From Siphonodentalium dalli (lineage: Eukaryota > Mollusca > Scaphopoda > Gadilida > Siphonodentaliidae), in assembly GCA_032622095.1 (NCBI GenBank), contig CP136063.1:279613426-279677425 (forward strand): a stretch of DNA of 64,000 nucleotides, written 5' to 3'. The position numbers and the translations under genes were made by a program. The stretch's first letter is position 1; every line of letters starts with the position of its first letter. Below are positions 1 to 13,300 of the stretch, in pieces. The notes under the pieces were generated by a model. It had not been told where the DNA came from. It did no database searches and saw only the letters and a list, made by a program, of their open reading frames with translations.

Positions 1-53
1 TCTTATGTTCCTAGTCATTGAGAAGTGCTTTTTTTGTCGTTTTTAATATAGTA

Positions 54-969
54 TTAACATAGGTTCCTGCGAAACTCGAGATTCGATTCGATGTGAAATC
101 ATGCAAAAAGTTTGATTCGAATCAACATGATCGCAAAGATTCAATAAATTATCGAACCCACTAAACTGGGAGACTCCTGTGACTTTTTCTAATATATTAT
201 AAAAAACAGTCCTCACAACATTGACTATATCTCATTTAACAGAAGGGAGATCGCGATAACCGCATAGTTATGTACATGTAGCAATCATTATGGTACACGC
301 CATTCTGGACTCCTAGATCCTTGACATCTAGGTAAGTTTATTGAGTTTTTGAAGTTTTAACTGAGCGGATTTAGATTTCCCAATATTTTCAATATAATTA
401 TTGACTGCATAATAATATCCTTATACATGTACTCATCATCCCAAAACATGATGCAAATGACGCCTTAATGTTATGACAATCACATTCGCAATGATTATTG
501 AATGATTTCTGACAAGTACTATCATATAAGTAGCTGGGAATTGAATTACATCCCTTTGCTCTGGAGCGTCATGTGGAACATTGGATTACTCAACATGCAC
601 CGAAATACATTTATGACCATTTGCCGCATGATAAATAAAGATCATGCGTTAATCCCCCAAAATCCTTTTCTCTATAGTATTGACTATTCACAGAACAAAT
701 GAACCTCCATCTAGTCCGATTTCATTTATCAATTAAATTTTCCAGTTTAATCCAGAATACATTGTATTGCAGTGTTTGGACATAATTAATTGATAGATTA
801 TTCATCATGTTTTCTATATAATCCCCATGACAAAACTTATTGTCAATGTCGCTGTACTTTTGATTGTGGTGATTCGATTTGATGTTCAAATCGATGTGCA
901 ATCTTTCCCCTTATTTGATTCGAGGTTCGATTTGATGAAAAAATTGTGATTTGCAGGAGCCTATGTTAA
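54..969. mobile_element. TTAA-flanked element with inverted ends (piggyBac-like MITE)
   Basis: Left end TTAACATAGGTTCCTGC and right end GCAGGAGCCTATGTTAA are inverted copies with one mismatch, each bounded by TTAA. The sub-terminal parts on both sides are rich in GATTCGATTTGA-type motifs. TTAA target duplication is the signature of piggyBac-type transposition. No transposase reading frame is present. It lies upstream of exon 1. Confidence 0.6.
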
Positions 970-1113
970 CATCTTGGGACTGCTACATGTAGGTAGGTGG
1001 GACAAGTGTCGGACGTTTGTCTACATTAGCATCCCGCCAATATCCCAAGCGGAAGTAAAGGTGTGGCCTCAGTCATGAAGTGATTTCGTTCTTTTATTTT
1101 TTTATTATTTCAG

Positions 1114-1311
1114 AAAAAGGTGATGGGTCTAGTGTTAGCCAAGATAAGGTGGGAGTAATGAAGCTGCAGAAGAAATCAACTGACATCCATGAGAAGGGTG
1201 ATAAACTTGGAGGTGAGAGTCCATCTACTGTGGGGAGTCAGCCTGCACCAATGAGATCTCCAGTCAAGAGACAGTTTTACTCACCAAAGCCACAGTATAG
1301 AAGTCCGGAAG
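1114..1311 (+). CDS. GTF3C2: GTF3C2 exon 1 of window (disordered N-terminal region)
   Basis: Acceptor TTATTATTTCAG, donor G|GTTAGT. Two bases complete a codon from an unseen upstream exon, and it ends in phase 1. Encodes about 66 residues rich in K, S, P and Q with SPVKRQFYSPKPQYRSP-type sequence. No domain recognised; assigned to the gene by phase match to exon 2 only, so it is weaker than later exons. Confidence 0.6.
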
Positions 1312-4300
1312 GTTAGTTTGTGAAACAGGTTATAGATACAGTAATGCTCTAATTAATCGACTCCTTAACTACAGTAGAATTATGGGTAACTTTTCAGGAT
1401 TTAGTCGGAAATATGGCTTGTTACATGTAGTGGAGCAACCACACATGATGTGCCTCAATTTGCCTTTTTTCGGCAAGTTGTGAAGTAATTACTTTCATTT
1501 TTATCGCGATGCTTCATTTCCAATTCCTCGTTTTTGCAATCTCCACACGGTTGCTAACCGGAAGTCACGTGACAATTTCTCCAAAATCTATACCCGCGAT
1601 CTTGAAAAATCACTGATGGATATAGAAAAAATTATATGACGTCATTCACCTGCCTTAGGTACAAGCACCCTTGGTGGTTGCTATTAAATATTGACATAAA
1701 AATAAACAGGCCTCAAAATATGGTGCCGGATATTTGCAGAATGAGGTCCGTAGAGGGTGAATTTAGTGACGGTACCCCGCACAGCAGGTTTGAGTTACCA
1801 AATTCATCCTAGAGCTGGTGATCTCATTCTGCATGGCCTCATCTGCTATGGGAAACCTAGACTCAGATTTAGGGTCCCAGATGGTGAAGTGCACCCATTG
1901 GGCACCTCTATTATGCATTGTGTCATCTGCCAGTTTGGCGATATAGAGAAACTAAACTAAAAAACTAAAAAACAAAAAGAAACTTTCCGAAAAACCTAAA
2001 ACTTGTTAAGTTGATAATAAAGATACTTTCTAGAGAAGATGAGGCCTAAGCAGAAGCATTAGCGCACAAGTTTCTTACCTAAACGTCTCTCACCTCGAGT
2101 GAATTATTTAACATAATTCTCGGAACTAATTGAATACTCTATTTATTACACTTCTGCATCGATTTGGTTCGCCAACATGCAAGCCTGGATATATATATTT
2201 TTTGAGTGTCTGACAAAATGACAGGCACCAAAGATTCGGCGTCTGACATTTGAAAAGTTTGTCTGTCATTTACCTGGTATCAATAAATAGCAGCAATTAG
2301 TTGTTTTTTAGCCCATTCCAATGCACAAATTAGATTCATTGATGTACCATGTTATGAATTATGGTGTTTTACATCACTTTTAGCTGAAGCTCATATAATC
2401 ATGTCATAATGTGACAGGGGTGCAAAGTCAGACAAGGCTGTCATTTACAGTATGTCTCTGCTGAATTCTTTTCCAGTTTCAAAAATACTATACGCCGTGC
2501 TTCCCCCAAGTAAACACGAGCACATGTTTCAAAACGCGGTGATTTAAAAACTACCCGGTATGAATTTTTTCGGAATTTCTTCCACTAAATCTCCAACTAA
2601 CACCCTTAACTTGTGGAATATATTACACTTGTGCTGATTTAACTTGTGACATCTCCGTGTATCTTACGTCAAACGAGAAAAACACGATGAAGTGTATTTC
2701 TTGGTTGGAGTTTCCCCCCAGTGGCAGCCATTTTTTCAGGGTTTTTCACGTTCTAAAAATAGAAAGTCGTAAATAGTGCGGACGTGAAGGCAGCGATAAT
2801 TCGCAGTTTGCGATCAATCATCAATCGCGGACAATTTAGGTTAGAGGTTGCATTAAAATTACATTTATAGGTCCTGTAATACCTGTATACGGAACGGATC
2901 ATTAACATGTTTTCAGTAAAACGCGTTGTATTGGTGGGGGATTTGATATTTAGTGCACAGTAGTGGTAATTGAATGTCTTTGCCGCGGATAATACATCTA
3001 CTTGTTGTTTTCCCCCTTAATTATATATTTTTTGTGAAGATAATGGGCGCCGGACAAACTGACGGACGATAATAAGGCGGCGGCGGTCATCGGTGTATTT
3101 GGCTCGGTCAATGACCGTGTCCGACCTCTTATATCCAGGCTTGCCAACATGATTAAAACACAGAATTATTGCATGAAAGTTCCGATGTGGAGGAAGGTTA
3201 ACCACCAAAATTTCAGTCATGATCAGTAAGCAGACCTGTTTACTTTCAAAATTGGAAATAGGGAGATTTGTCCTCAGAAATCAGGAGATTTAGTGAAAAA
3301 TCAGGAGATTTATTTTTCAATGTCAGTATCGTGGAAAAAAACTTCATATAGACTGTTTGTTGCAATTGGGTTTTCATCTGCCACAATTAATGGCCTTGAA
3401 ATCACTGAATCATGTGGGAATAAAATTACGATTTTACGGTTATGGATCACGTTTTATTTCGAACAAGGCAATACAACGATTAAAACTATAGTTGCACACT
3501 ATAAAATGGTGCTATCGGATAACATCGGTGAATTTAAAGAGAATTCGTTTTGACAGAATTGTTTGAGGTCCGTTCGAATCGCGTTATTGCGTATACAAAA
3601 CACGGAATGCCAAAAAGACGGAAACGGAACTTTCACCGACACAAAAACGAACAAAAAGTTTAAATCGGCAATATAATAATTTGAGTCAGCGGTTTTAAAG
3701 CAGTTGGTCGGGACGAGCAGAAACCAACACTTTATTAAGTGTGGCCAAAAAGGAAGGCTTCTTGTTTCATATATTATAATCCTTGTCTGGACATTGAAGA
3801 CTGCATTTACTTACTCAACGCTGTTAAACAAAAGAGTCGACGTTGTGTCAACATTTTGTCACTGTTTGACTCGCAGTCGATATATTCCTAATTGATTTGT
3901 AACACTATAGCATGCATGGCTTATTGCTTAATACAGCTGTTGGCTAATTTTTGGTTTTATCTTTTGAATCGGGCGATTTCGTTTCCCGATCGGGAGCACA
4001 GGAGAAATGACACAAAATCGGGAGACTCCCGCCAAAATCGGGAAAGTAAACAGGTCTGTCAGTAAGCGACGTAACATCTATGATGTAACGAGAAATGACA
4101 TACCGTATTAGTGACAATTACCATTTTTAATTAACGGCGTTTTCAATGGAAATCGTGCATAGGAGTGTAATAAAAAACTTTAAATATTCCCAACCATCAG
4201 TTCATGCAGCCAACAAGAATTGCTGACAAATATTACATTGTTTCCCAGAAAAGGTTGTGTAGTTCACTACATCATTATGTTTAGCATATGTTGTTCAAAG

Positions 4301-7300
4301 GGAGATAACTATCTTTTAATACCACATATCCATATGTCCATGTGTAAAGTCCGGTGTCTGGTGAAAATACCATCATGTTCTGATAATTCATCATTGCAAA
4401 ACAAATGAGTATCAACTTACTTTCAAGTGTCAGACAAGAACTTTGACAGAATGGGGCACAATATTTTTTATAATTAATTGGATTCCCCGGATTGGATATC
4501 TAAACATAATTATACCCCCACTTTCGAAGAAAATGGGGGGTATACTCAATACTGGATTGACTGCGTCCGTCCGTCACGCGTTCTCCCTCCGTGTGTCCTT
4601 CCATCCGTCCGTCCATCCGACCTCATAACTCGAACAACTATGAACCGATATCAATAATTTTTTGTATGCAATCTCCTTAGGACGGTCTCTCCGCATGATG
4701 CTAATTGCGGTTCGGTCTGACTTTTTTTTTTCAAGTTACGCCTCTTTTTCGACTTATTTTGACTTAGAAAATTCTGTCCGACTTAAAAATTTAACAAATA
4801 TGAACCGATTTCAATAATTTTTGGTATACATGCTTCTCACAATACCCTCTCTACATGATGCGGCTAGGGATTGGCTCAGACTGTTTTTCGTAATATTACA
4901 CTTCATTTTCGAGTTATTTTGACTGACTTAATAACAAATATGAACCGATTTGAATAATTTTTTCTGTACAAGCTTCTTGTGACACCATATCGATATTATT
5001 AGTCCGAATTTTTCTTTAAAGTTAAAAATCTTTTTTGTTGAGTTTACGGATAATGCGGGTTGAATTTGCCACGGTGGGGGTATGCTAGCACTCGAGTGCA
5101 CACCTCTTGTTGAGTTCAGCGTCACGGTTTTAGAATCACGGAACTTCTATAATGCATATTTTCTGAATGGAATACATGTACATCAGTAATTGTCTATGTT
5201 GGCAACTTGCTTAAATTTTTGTGATTGTTTGCCCTTTGTGTTGTGTTATCTAGATGCAAAATGAGACAACACCAAAATCATGACGATTTGAAAATATTTG
5301 AATCTGCAGACGATTCGGTGTTGACCTTGAATAATTGCAGGTCCCATCTCCCAATGTATGTTATTGGCAATATAAATTTAGAATTTGTGTGTGAATATGC
5401 GATGTTATATTGCAAATAATTTGAATAAACTGTTGGATAAGGCCAAAAAACTTGTCTGTTTCTGATTTCTTGAGCAAAAAAATCCAGGTAGGAAAAAAAT
5501 ATTTTTGGCAATTTTTGTTTCTTAAAAATCCATCTATAATGCACCATATTCTAAAAACAAGATAAAAGTTGGTATTCTCAATACCTTTGTATCCAGTTGC
5601 TGAAGTTTCTGACAAAAAACTAGTTTTATATCTGACAATATACCCAGAATATGCATCAGAAAGTTTGGAGTTCCAAGAAGGGACACGAAAATGGTATCTC
5701 CTGTGGCTCATGGCACCGTGACACAATGTTGTGTCATACTGTACATGACAACATTGATACTATCGGCATTGCTAGCAAAAGTCTAGGCAACTTCCATGCC
5801 ATCATGTTGACATCACATTTTCACCTGGCCATGCGACTCTCAGAACAGGACAGATTTATTCCTGAAATTGGGATTCATCTGCAACCACAAATACATGTAC
5901 ACATGTATCTTAATAGAAGTAAATTGTTTTTGAAAATTGCACCTAAAATTATTGCTGCTTAATTTAAACATAGTATATACTATATATCTATAATAGAAAA
6001 TCCATATAGTTTGATGAGAAATAAGGTTTATTTTCGCGAGTATGATTCAGAAAATGGGGGACCAAGCTTTAGCGAGGTTCCCCCCCCCCCATTTGCTGAA
6101 TCAGAAGAGCGAAATAAACCTAGTATCTCATCAAACTTTATGGGTTTTGTTTTTATCCATCGCCAAAGTTTAAAAGTCATTAACATCTATTAAATTTGTT
6201 TAAATGGGATAAGAAATTAATGGGGAATTTCTTTAGGAAACAATTAAATCGATTGCAAGATTTTTGGTTGTAGTTCTGAGCGCGTGACTTGTTTATGATA
6301 GTTGAAGTATCCATTCTTGCTTTATTTTTGCAGCCTTTATCTATATAGTAGATGACAAAGGTGATGGACAAAAAGTGATATTATTAGTTATCTTCGGCAA
6401 CATCGGGGGTACATGGAGATTTAATACCTGGATGTCGATTTTGAACCCCGAGGCGGAGCCGAGGGGTCCAAAAAGAGACATCCAGGTATTAAATCTCCAT
6501 GTACCCCACGATGTTGCCGGAGATAACGATTTTGTCCCCACAACAATAACCATGTCTCCTTAATTTAAGTGTGTTTTTCATAGGTTGTCCGATTAATTCA
6601 CACCAATAAGAATAATTCAGTAGCTGACCTAAGGACCCGGCGCCAGGTGACGTCAAATTCGGCGTGCGAGAGCAACGTCACGATTGGTGGAAACTGCCAG
6701 TTCAAGGGTCATTCATATACCCCCGATGTTTCACGTGCTCATATACCCCCGATATTTGGCGCACTTTCTCTTATACCCCGCCGTCAAGGGTGATGGGGGA
6801 CATGGTGATTTAAACGTGGCGTTGTAGCCAATCAGATTGCTGGTTACAACCGGATGTGGGTACAAAGATGTATTTTACCGCTATACTTAAAGTAATTGAC
6901 CACCAATAACGTGGTGTCACCCCATTAATATGGCGGTACTATACCACGGTATCCTCCAATACCGCGGTACTGATACCGCTTGTTAACGCGTATGTGTGAG
7001 TAAAATCAGTAAATACCTCCCCTAAAAGAGTTCCATGAAAATCACCGCGGTATTCAACAAAATTAATGCGGTGCCCGCTAAAAGACCACGGTATCATTAT
7101 CGCCCAATACCGTAACTCTACGCCATGACCGTCTCGATACCGCTACCGTTTATTACCGGTATCACCGCGGTCATGACCGGGGTATCACCCCGTTTTTCTG
7201 GTCAATTACTTTGAGAATAGCGGTACATGTCAATTACATGCATAAAAAAAAAATATGTTTTTTTTTGTTGAAAAATTTGGACAAGAATTCTAGGTCGGTC

Positions 7301-10300
7301 CAATTTCGGCAGGTAGGTCGGGAAACCAGAAACACAGATGTTTTTTTTGTTGGCCTAATGAAGCACAATTGATTATACGAGCCCATTTCGCTGAGAGCTT
7401 CTTATCGTATTCGTATTGCGTTGAATTCATGATAGGTCATCGCAAGCGGTTGCAAGTCTTATTGTGTTGGACATCAAATTATAAGGTTGCATGTACCCTT
7501 TGATGTGGCAATATTGCAGATGATTCCAATCTATGACAAAATTCTTATCATAATTATGGTCTTTGTTCTTGATGCTTAGAAACTTTGGTAGAGGATAACT
7601 CAAAGAGAGTATACTGTAGTTCTTATACTGTGAGGCCTCAAACTCGATTATGATTTGATTTGATTCGGGAGACTGAATTGAGAATCGCAATTCGATTTGA
7701 TGCTGGTTATTTTTGGAAAAGATATTGTTCCATAAAATTGTATACACATACATGTATATACAATTTATAATTTATAAAATCTTGAAAAAAAATTAATGAA
7801 CTCCCTCTGCGTCCCTCATTCAATTTTCGTTACATAAAAATGCCTGAGAAGTTAAAACACAGTGGTATAATTTCAATGTCCCAATTAGAAATACTTCAAC
7901 AGTTGGAAATGAATGAATTGAAAAATGGAACTTGAATTTTCTCCATCATTAACCCTTTCAGTGCCAAGTACAATTTTTGGATCAACCCATATTTCTTTGA
8001 TCATTTTTCAAATTCATTGATTATAATAATGTGATACATTGATGGAAAGAGCTCTTAGAGCTTTGAGATTTAAAACCCTTTCAGTGCCAAGTCCGATTTT
8101 TGTATCAACCCATATTCCTTGATCATTTTTCAAATTTATTGATTATAATAATGTGATATATTGATGGAAATAGCTCTAAGAGCTCTTTCCATCAATGTAT
8201 CACATTATTATAATCAATAAATTTGAAAAATGATCAAGTAAATATGGGTCGATACAAAAATCGGACTTGGCACTGAAAGGGTTAAATCTCAAAGCTAATT
8301 GTTTTATTTTGGGAAATATGGTGGTTTATATTTTTGGAAATATGGTGGTTTATATTTTAGGAAATATGGTGGTTTATATTTTGAATGGAAATTATTAAGT
8401 AAGTTTACAAAAAGTTGTAATTTCAAAAAGAATGTGTATGGACAGTACTGCTGAAAGTTTAACCCTTTCATGGCTGGAGCTTCCTGAAATTTTGCGAAAA
8501 CCCTGTGCCATTGCATTCTCTTATATATGCATGTACGATTATCCCATAGGAAGCTTCGCATATATAAGAGATTACATTGGCCTAACAATATTTACCTTGA
8601 ACTTTTAAGCCAGTGCACTCTCTTATATATACCAGGCTCGCTATGGGAGACTCACATATATAAGAGAATGCACTGGCACAGGGTCTTTAATGCTGCACTA
8701 GCACATCTCCTGTCATGAAAGGGTTAAAGGGTAGTGCCTATAATCCCTCTCACTGTATAGACCCTGACCTGTCTTATGTATGTATGTTATCAGGTTCTAT
8801 TGCTAAATTGGAAGTCTCTGTGATCTCTGAAGAATCATCACCTGATACTCCCTTTAAAAGGAAAGGAAAAACCAGCCCAAGATCCAGCCAGCTCATAGTC
8901 AAATTTCCAGAATTCCAAGCATACAAAAAGCCAGTGATGACGTCACCAAATTCTTCTCTTCCAAGGGAGCTTACTCCGGTGCCTGTTGAACCAATTCTCA
9001 AGAAATCAGCAGCGACTCACAATCAGAATAGATTGAATAGTTCTGAGGCACCTCAGGAGATAGCTTCATCCGTAGAGATGCCTAAATCAGCAGGTTAGTC
9101 TTTCATCTCTCATCCTCGAAAAGTACTTGAATTTAGTTAAATATGAAATATTTTATCAAGCATATTGGTCAATGATTATTTTCAGAGTACATACTCATTT
9201 CATTGTGTTCTTTCAAAGTTCTGAGATGACAACCCATTATCATGGAAAGAATGTCTGCAAGTCATAGCAGGATTGCAAAAAAAAACTTATACAATGCCTA
9301 AATGTTTCTCCTAATGCGACCGACCCTCCAAAAATGGCTGACTCACCAAATTTTATTGCCCTTCCATAAAACCAGCTTAAATCAACTTTTGTTTTCGAAT
9401 AAAAATTGTCTGCTCCCATGAAAAATGCAGCCATCTTGAGTTGATCCAATTTTGTCACATTGAAACGACTTTGAAATTTGAAATAAACCATTGAATATGT
9501 TTACTATTTCAACATCACAACAGCGAGGTTAAACTGTTATTAACTCGGGGCACTATAGTTGATCATTCAACCAGCTGGTGAAAAAATAATCAATATTAAA
9601 AAAAAATCAACAAAACAATCCTGTTATTTTGGGTGCCCATATAAGCCTAATAATCTTCGAAGGTTACGTTTGCAGTGCTTGAATTGGTTAGCTAAAAATT
9701 GTTATCATGGGAACTTGTGCACCTGCGATTTTGAGTGTCCATCCAACTTTTATCCCACATGGTCATATGATAACAACGAAAGGTTTGCCTGAATGACTAC
9801 CTTTAATAATGAATGAAAGGAAATTAAAACAGGTAGCCGAAACATATTGGTCTAAACTTTAGGATTTCATCTAATCCAAATTTACGCCCTTTTTTTGTCC
9901 CACAAGCGCCACGTCACAGAATAGAGAAGCTATCCACAACAGAGTGGAGTCCTAAAGCATGGGAACAACCTGGAAATAACTAGCTGAACATATGGGTTAA
10001 GTAACGTCTCTGAAAGGAAATTTAAATGTCAAAGGTCGAATTGCACCTCAAGGGTGGGAGGGCGGGAGCTAAGTAAACTTATATACGAATTCGGAGCTAA
10101 CAAAAAGGCCGTGACCTTGTACTTTCCATATTAAGCCGCTTCCGAAATATAGGTCCGTTAACACTGGCCCAAGGGCCTTCATTTAATGATTGATTAGTAC
10201 ATGGATAACCTAAACAAGAATTGAGAAGAAAGTAAAACCCAGTACTGTTGTGAATTTGTATTCGTGATTAGGGAAATTAACATTCATGTATCACTGAGCG

Positions 10301-13300
10301 CACTTTAGTTTAGTGAAAGCGCTTGCCCGTGTTAATGACGTATGATCTTGCATCGGTTCTATTTTTAGTTATATAAACACTGGGGTGCACATGTTCAATT
10401 ACGGATCAGTGTGGCATGACTCTGAGGGATAAATCTGTCGCTGTACAACTCTGTTTTATTTAGTGAAGTTATCCACATTTTTCGACTTTATTTTTGTGCA
10501 AAGTGCATAATTTTGTTCGAGTTTGTATTCCTACATATTTACCACTATGCAAACTTGTGCACCTGCGATAATGTGATTGATTCGACTTTTTTTTAGTGGA
10601 GTTATCCCCCTTTTAGAAATATTTTGCAACATGTATCATTTTATCCGAGCTTGTGTTCCTTGTGTTTTTGTTTTTCGAAAAACAAATATGTTATTATGGC
10701 TACCATTAATGTAGCCCAATTGCACTGCATGGGATATCCTTAGTCCCACTGGGACAGTACCACCTGGGAGAGTTTTATTTTGGTATGTTCTTGTGGCTTG
10801 TATCTAAAGACGATGCTTTGATTGAGACAACAACCCATTCTGAGACATTGAAATGTGTATTTTTGTTTTTTAACAATTTAACAAACATTTCAGAAAATAT
10901 TTGAAAAATCATGAAAAAAAACTGTAGGTGTGGGCTAGGAAGAGGGTTAAAAATAGTGTTGGCAGGAAGACCTGAACCACATCTATGTTTTCTTTGGCCT
11001 TATATAACAGATGAGTTTAATAAACATTCATTCTTTCATTCAACCCTGACATTCTTTTTCACAATTTCAGTACAAATTCAATCTCCTGGTTCTGTTCTGT
11101 TTGCAGAATCTCCAAGAATGGATAGGAGCAGTTCTTTACATCCATCTCCGAGAATGGGAAGGGGCAGAGTTTCAACTCCATCCCAGCTGAACCGGAACAG
11201 GATTAACCTTGTTGATGAATTGGAAGAAGATTCAGACTATGGTGTGATTATCATAGAAGACACAGGAATGAAAGAACCCGTGACAGAATCAGAGAAACAG
11301 ATTGAAAAAAGTCCTGCTAGGGATAAGAAATTAGTTTGCATTCCAAGTCAATCAAATACTCAAAGCAATAAGAAGACTGCTGATGTATCAAGTACGTCAG
11401 TTATTACAGGTGATAACTTAGGAGATGAGTCAATTAAATTGGTTTCACCGAGCCCACGTTCCATATTCAAAAAGTTTGAAGAGACGCTGAAATCGGAAGT
11501 GAAGAGAATAAATTTTGAGAAAAAGAGAGGCGACATAAAAGGTGATAAGAGTAAAGGTAAGAAGATGAGTCTGTTTTCCTCTAAAGAAACTGACAGTGAA
11601 TTTAAAGAAACTCGCAGTGAATTTAAAGAAACTCGCAGTGAATTTAAAGAAACTGACAGTGAATTTAAAGAAACTCGCAGTGAATTTTCCTCTTCAAAGC
11701 CAGAGCAAAAAGACAAAATTCTTGAAATGCGTAGGGAAACGATGTTCGACAAAAGCCAGCATGATAAGCAGACAATTGTGGGAAAAAAGAAACAGATAAG
11801 ATCTGAAGAACTGAATCAAATTAAAAAAACACCCAGCTCAACACTTGATAAAGATAGCATGCCAGATTTAGATTCCTCTACTAGTTCTCACGCTCTGCTT
11901 GTTGGGAAAAGTGATAGACTTTCTAGTAAAGATAAGATGAATTCTTCAAAGATGGAGGAAAATAAAGTAGTCAATGTCCAGAAAACACCATCTGGTAGTC
12001 GGATATCAATGGTAGCACAAAATAAGTCTTCTGTTGTTAACAAGGAAAGAAAAGTGGTCGGCCCAGCAGTGCACGGACAAGGGCAGGTCCAATCTGGTCA
12101 AGTCAACATAGAGGATAATTTGCATGAAAGACATTCGAGTCCTGTTAGAGGGAAGACCAGTTCCAAGTTGTTAAGGAAGAAAATGAATGTAGCTGATGTT
12201 AAACGTTTACATGGTCAGTCTCTTGGTTCATTCATTTCTGCTAAGAAAGTTTCTAGCCCTGCAGACAAGTCTCATGTTGGAGATAAAATGTCAAGTATAT
12301 CAGATACTATGCCAAACACCACTAAAATGTCAAGTATATCAGATACTATGCCAAACACAACTAAAATGTCGAGTATATCAGATACTATGCCAAACACCAC
12401 TAAAATGTCGAGTATATCAGATACTATGCCAAACACCACTAAAATGTCGAGTATATCAGATACTATGCCAAACACCACTAAAATGTCGAGTATATCAGAT
12501 ACTATGCCAAACACCACTAAAATGTCGAGTATATCAGATACTATGCCAAACACCACTACCAAAGATTTCAGTCATGCAAGTCACACACTACCAAAGTTAA
12601 CGAGCCAAGAACCCATGAAGGGAAATAATCAGGTTGATGCAAATATTGATGATGCGCTGATGACGCAGTCAAAATCCATACAGGAGAATAGACTGTTGGA
12701 ACCTGGCCTTGATTGCAACACAGAATGCACTATCACAGGACAAACAGTCAGTGATTCACTGCTGAAATCTGCATCGAAGAGTGGTTCATTGCTTGATTTT
12801 TCATTCACTAGAGCAAAGAAACCTGTGCTGCCGATAAAATTATTCCAGAGGACATCAACACCGAAGCCGAATATACTAGGCAGACGGAGATCAAGTCCAG
12901 ATAATACTGCACCGCAGACAACTTCATCATCTATTCTGGCAATATTGACTTCAGCACCTATCATAGCAAAAAAAAATTCAATATCTACAGTGGTAAAGAC
13001 AGCTCTGACAACAAAACTGGCACAAACAACTTCAGCATCTACGCTGACAAAAGAAACATCCTCATGGGTGCTGACAAAAACAACACCATCAACTTCGAAG
13101 GCAAAGATGGTGGCATCATCAGCGACACTTGCTACATCATCCCCAGTGAAGACATTCGTTGGTCAGCAATCAGCTATTTCCGATGGTGAAGAAGTACGCA
13201 AGTCTCCAAGAAAGAAAACTGACATCAGTTATTCTGCATTAGCAAATTATGGTGTGATGGGTGGGAAGCCAGCTTCTCCTGGGAAAATGCCATCTCTCAG

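Noticed and set aside
502-702. Possible first exon of the host gene
   Set aside because: It lies inside the TTAA element at 54-969 and lacks a donor in the needed phase.
5361-5962. Overlapping 121- and 103-codon open frames on opposite strands
   Set aside because: No domain, no splice signals or neighbours; frames overlap; composition like intron sequence.
10368-10520. TATAAACACTGGGG region as a promoter or solo LTR
   Set aside because: No paired ends, no target duplication and no downstream gene start.
10911-11106. Upstream part of the 839-codon open frame as a true N-terminus
   Set aside because: It reads through a pyrimidine-rich acceptor region and its peptide is unlike the rest; the phase from exon 2 fits an acceptor at 11071 or 11107.
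12196-12600. Alternative-frame proteins over the 39-bp repeats
   Set aside because: Periodic shadows of the KMSSISDTMPNTT frame.
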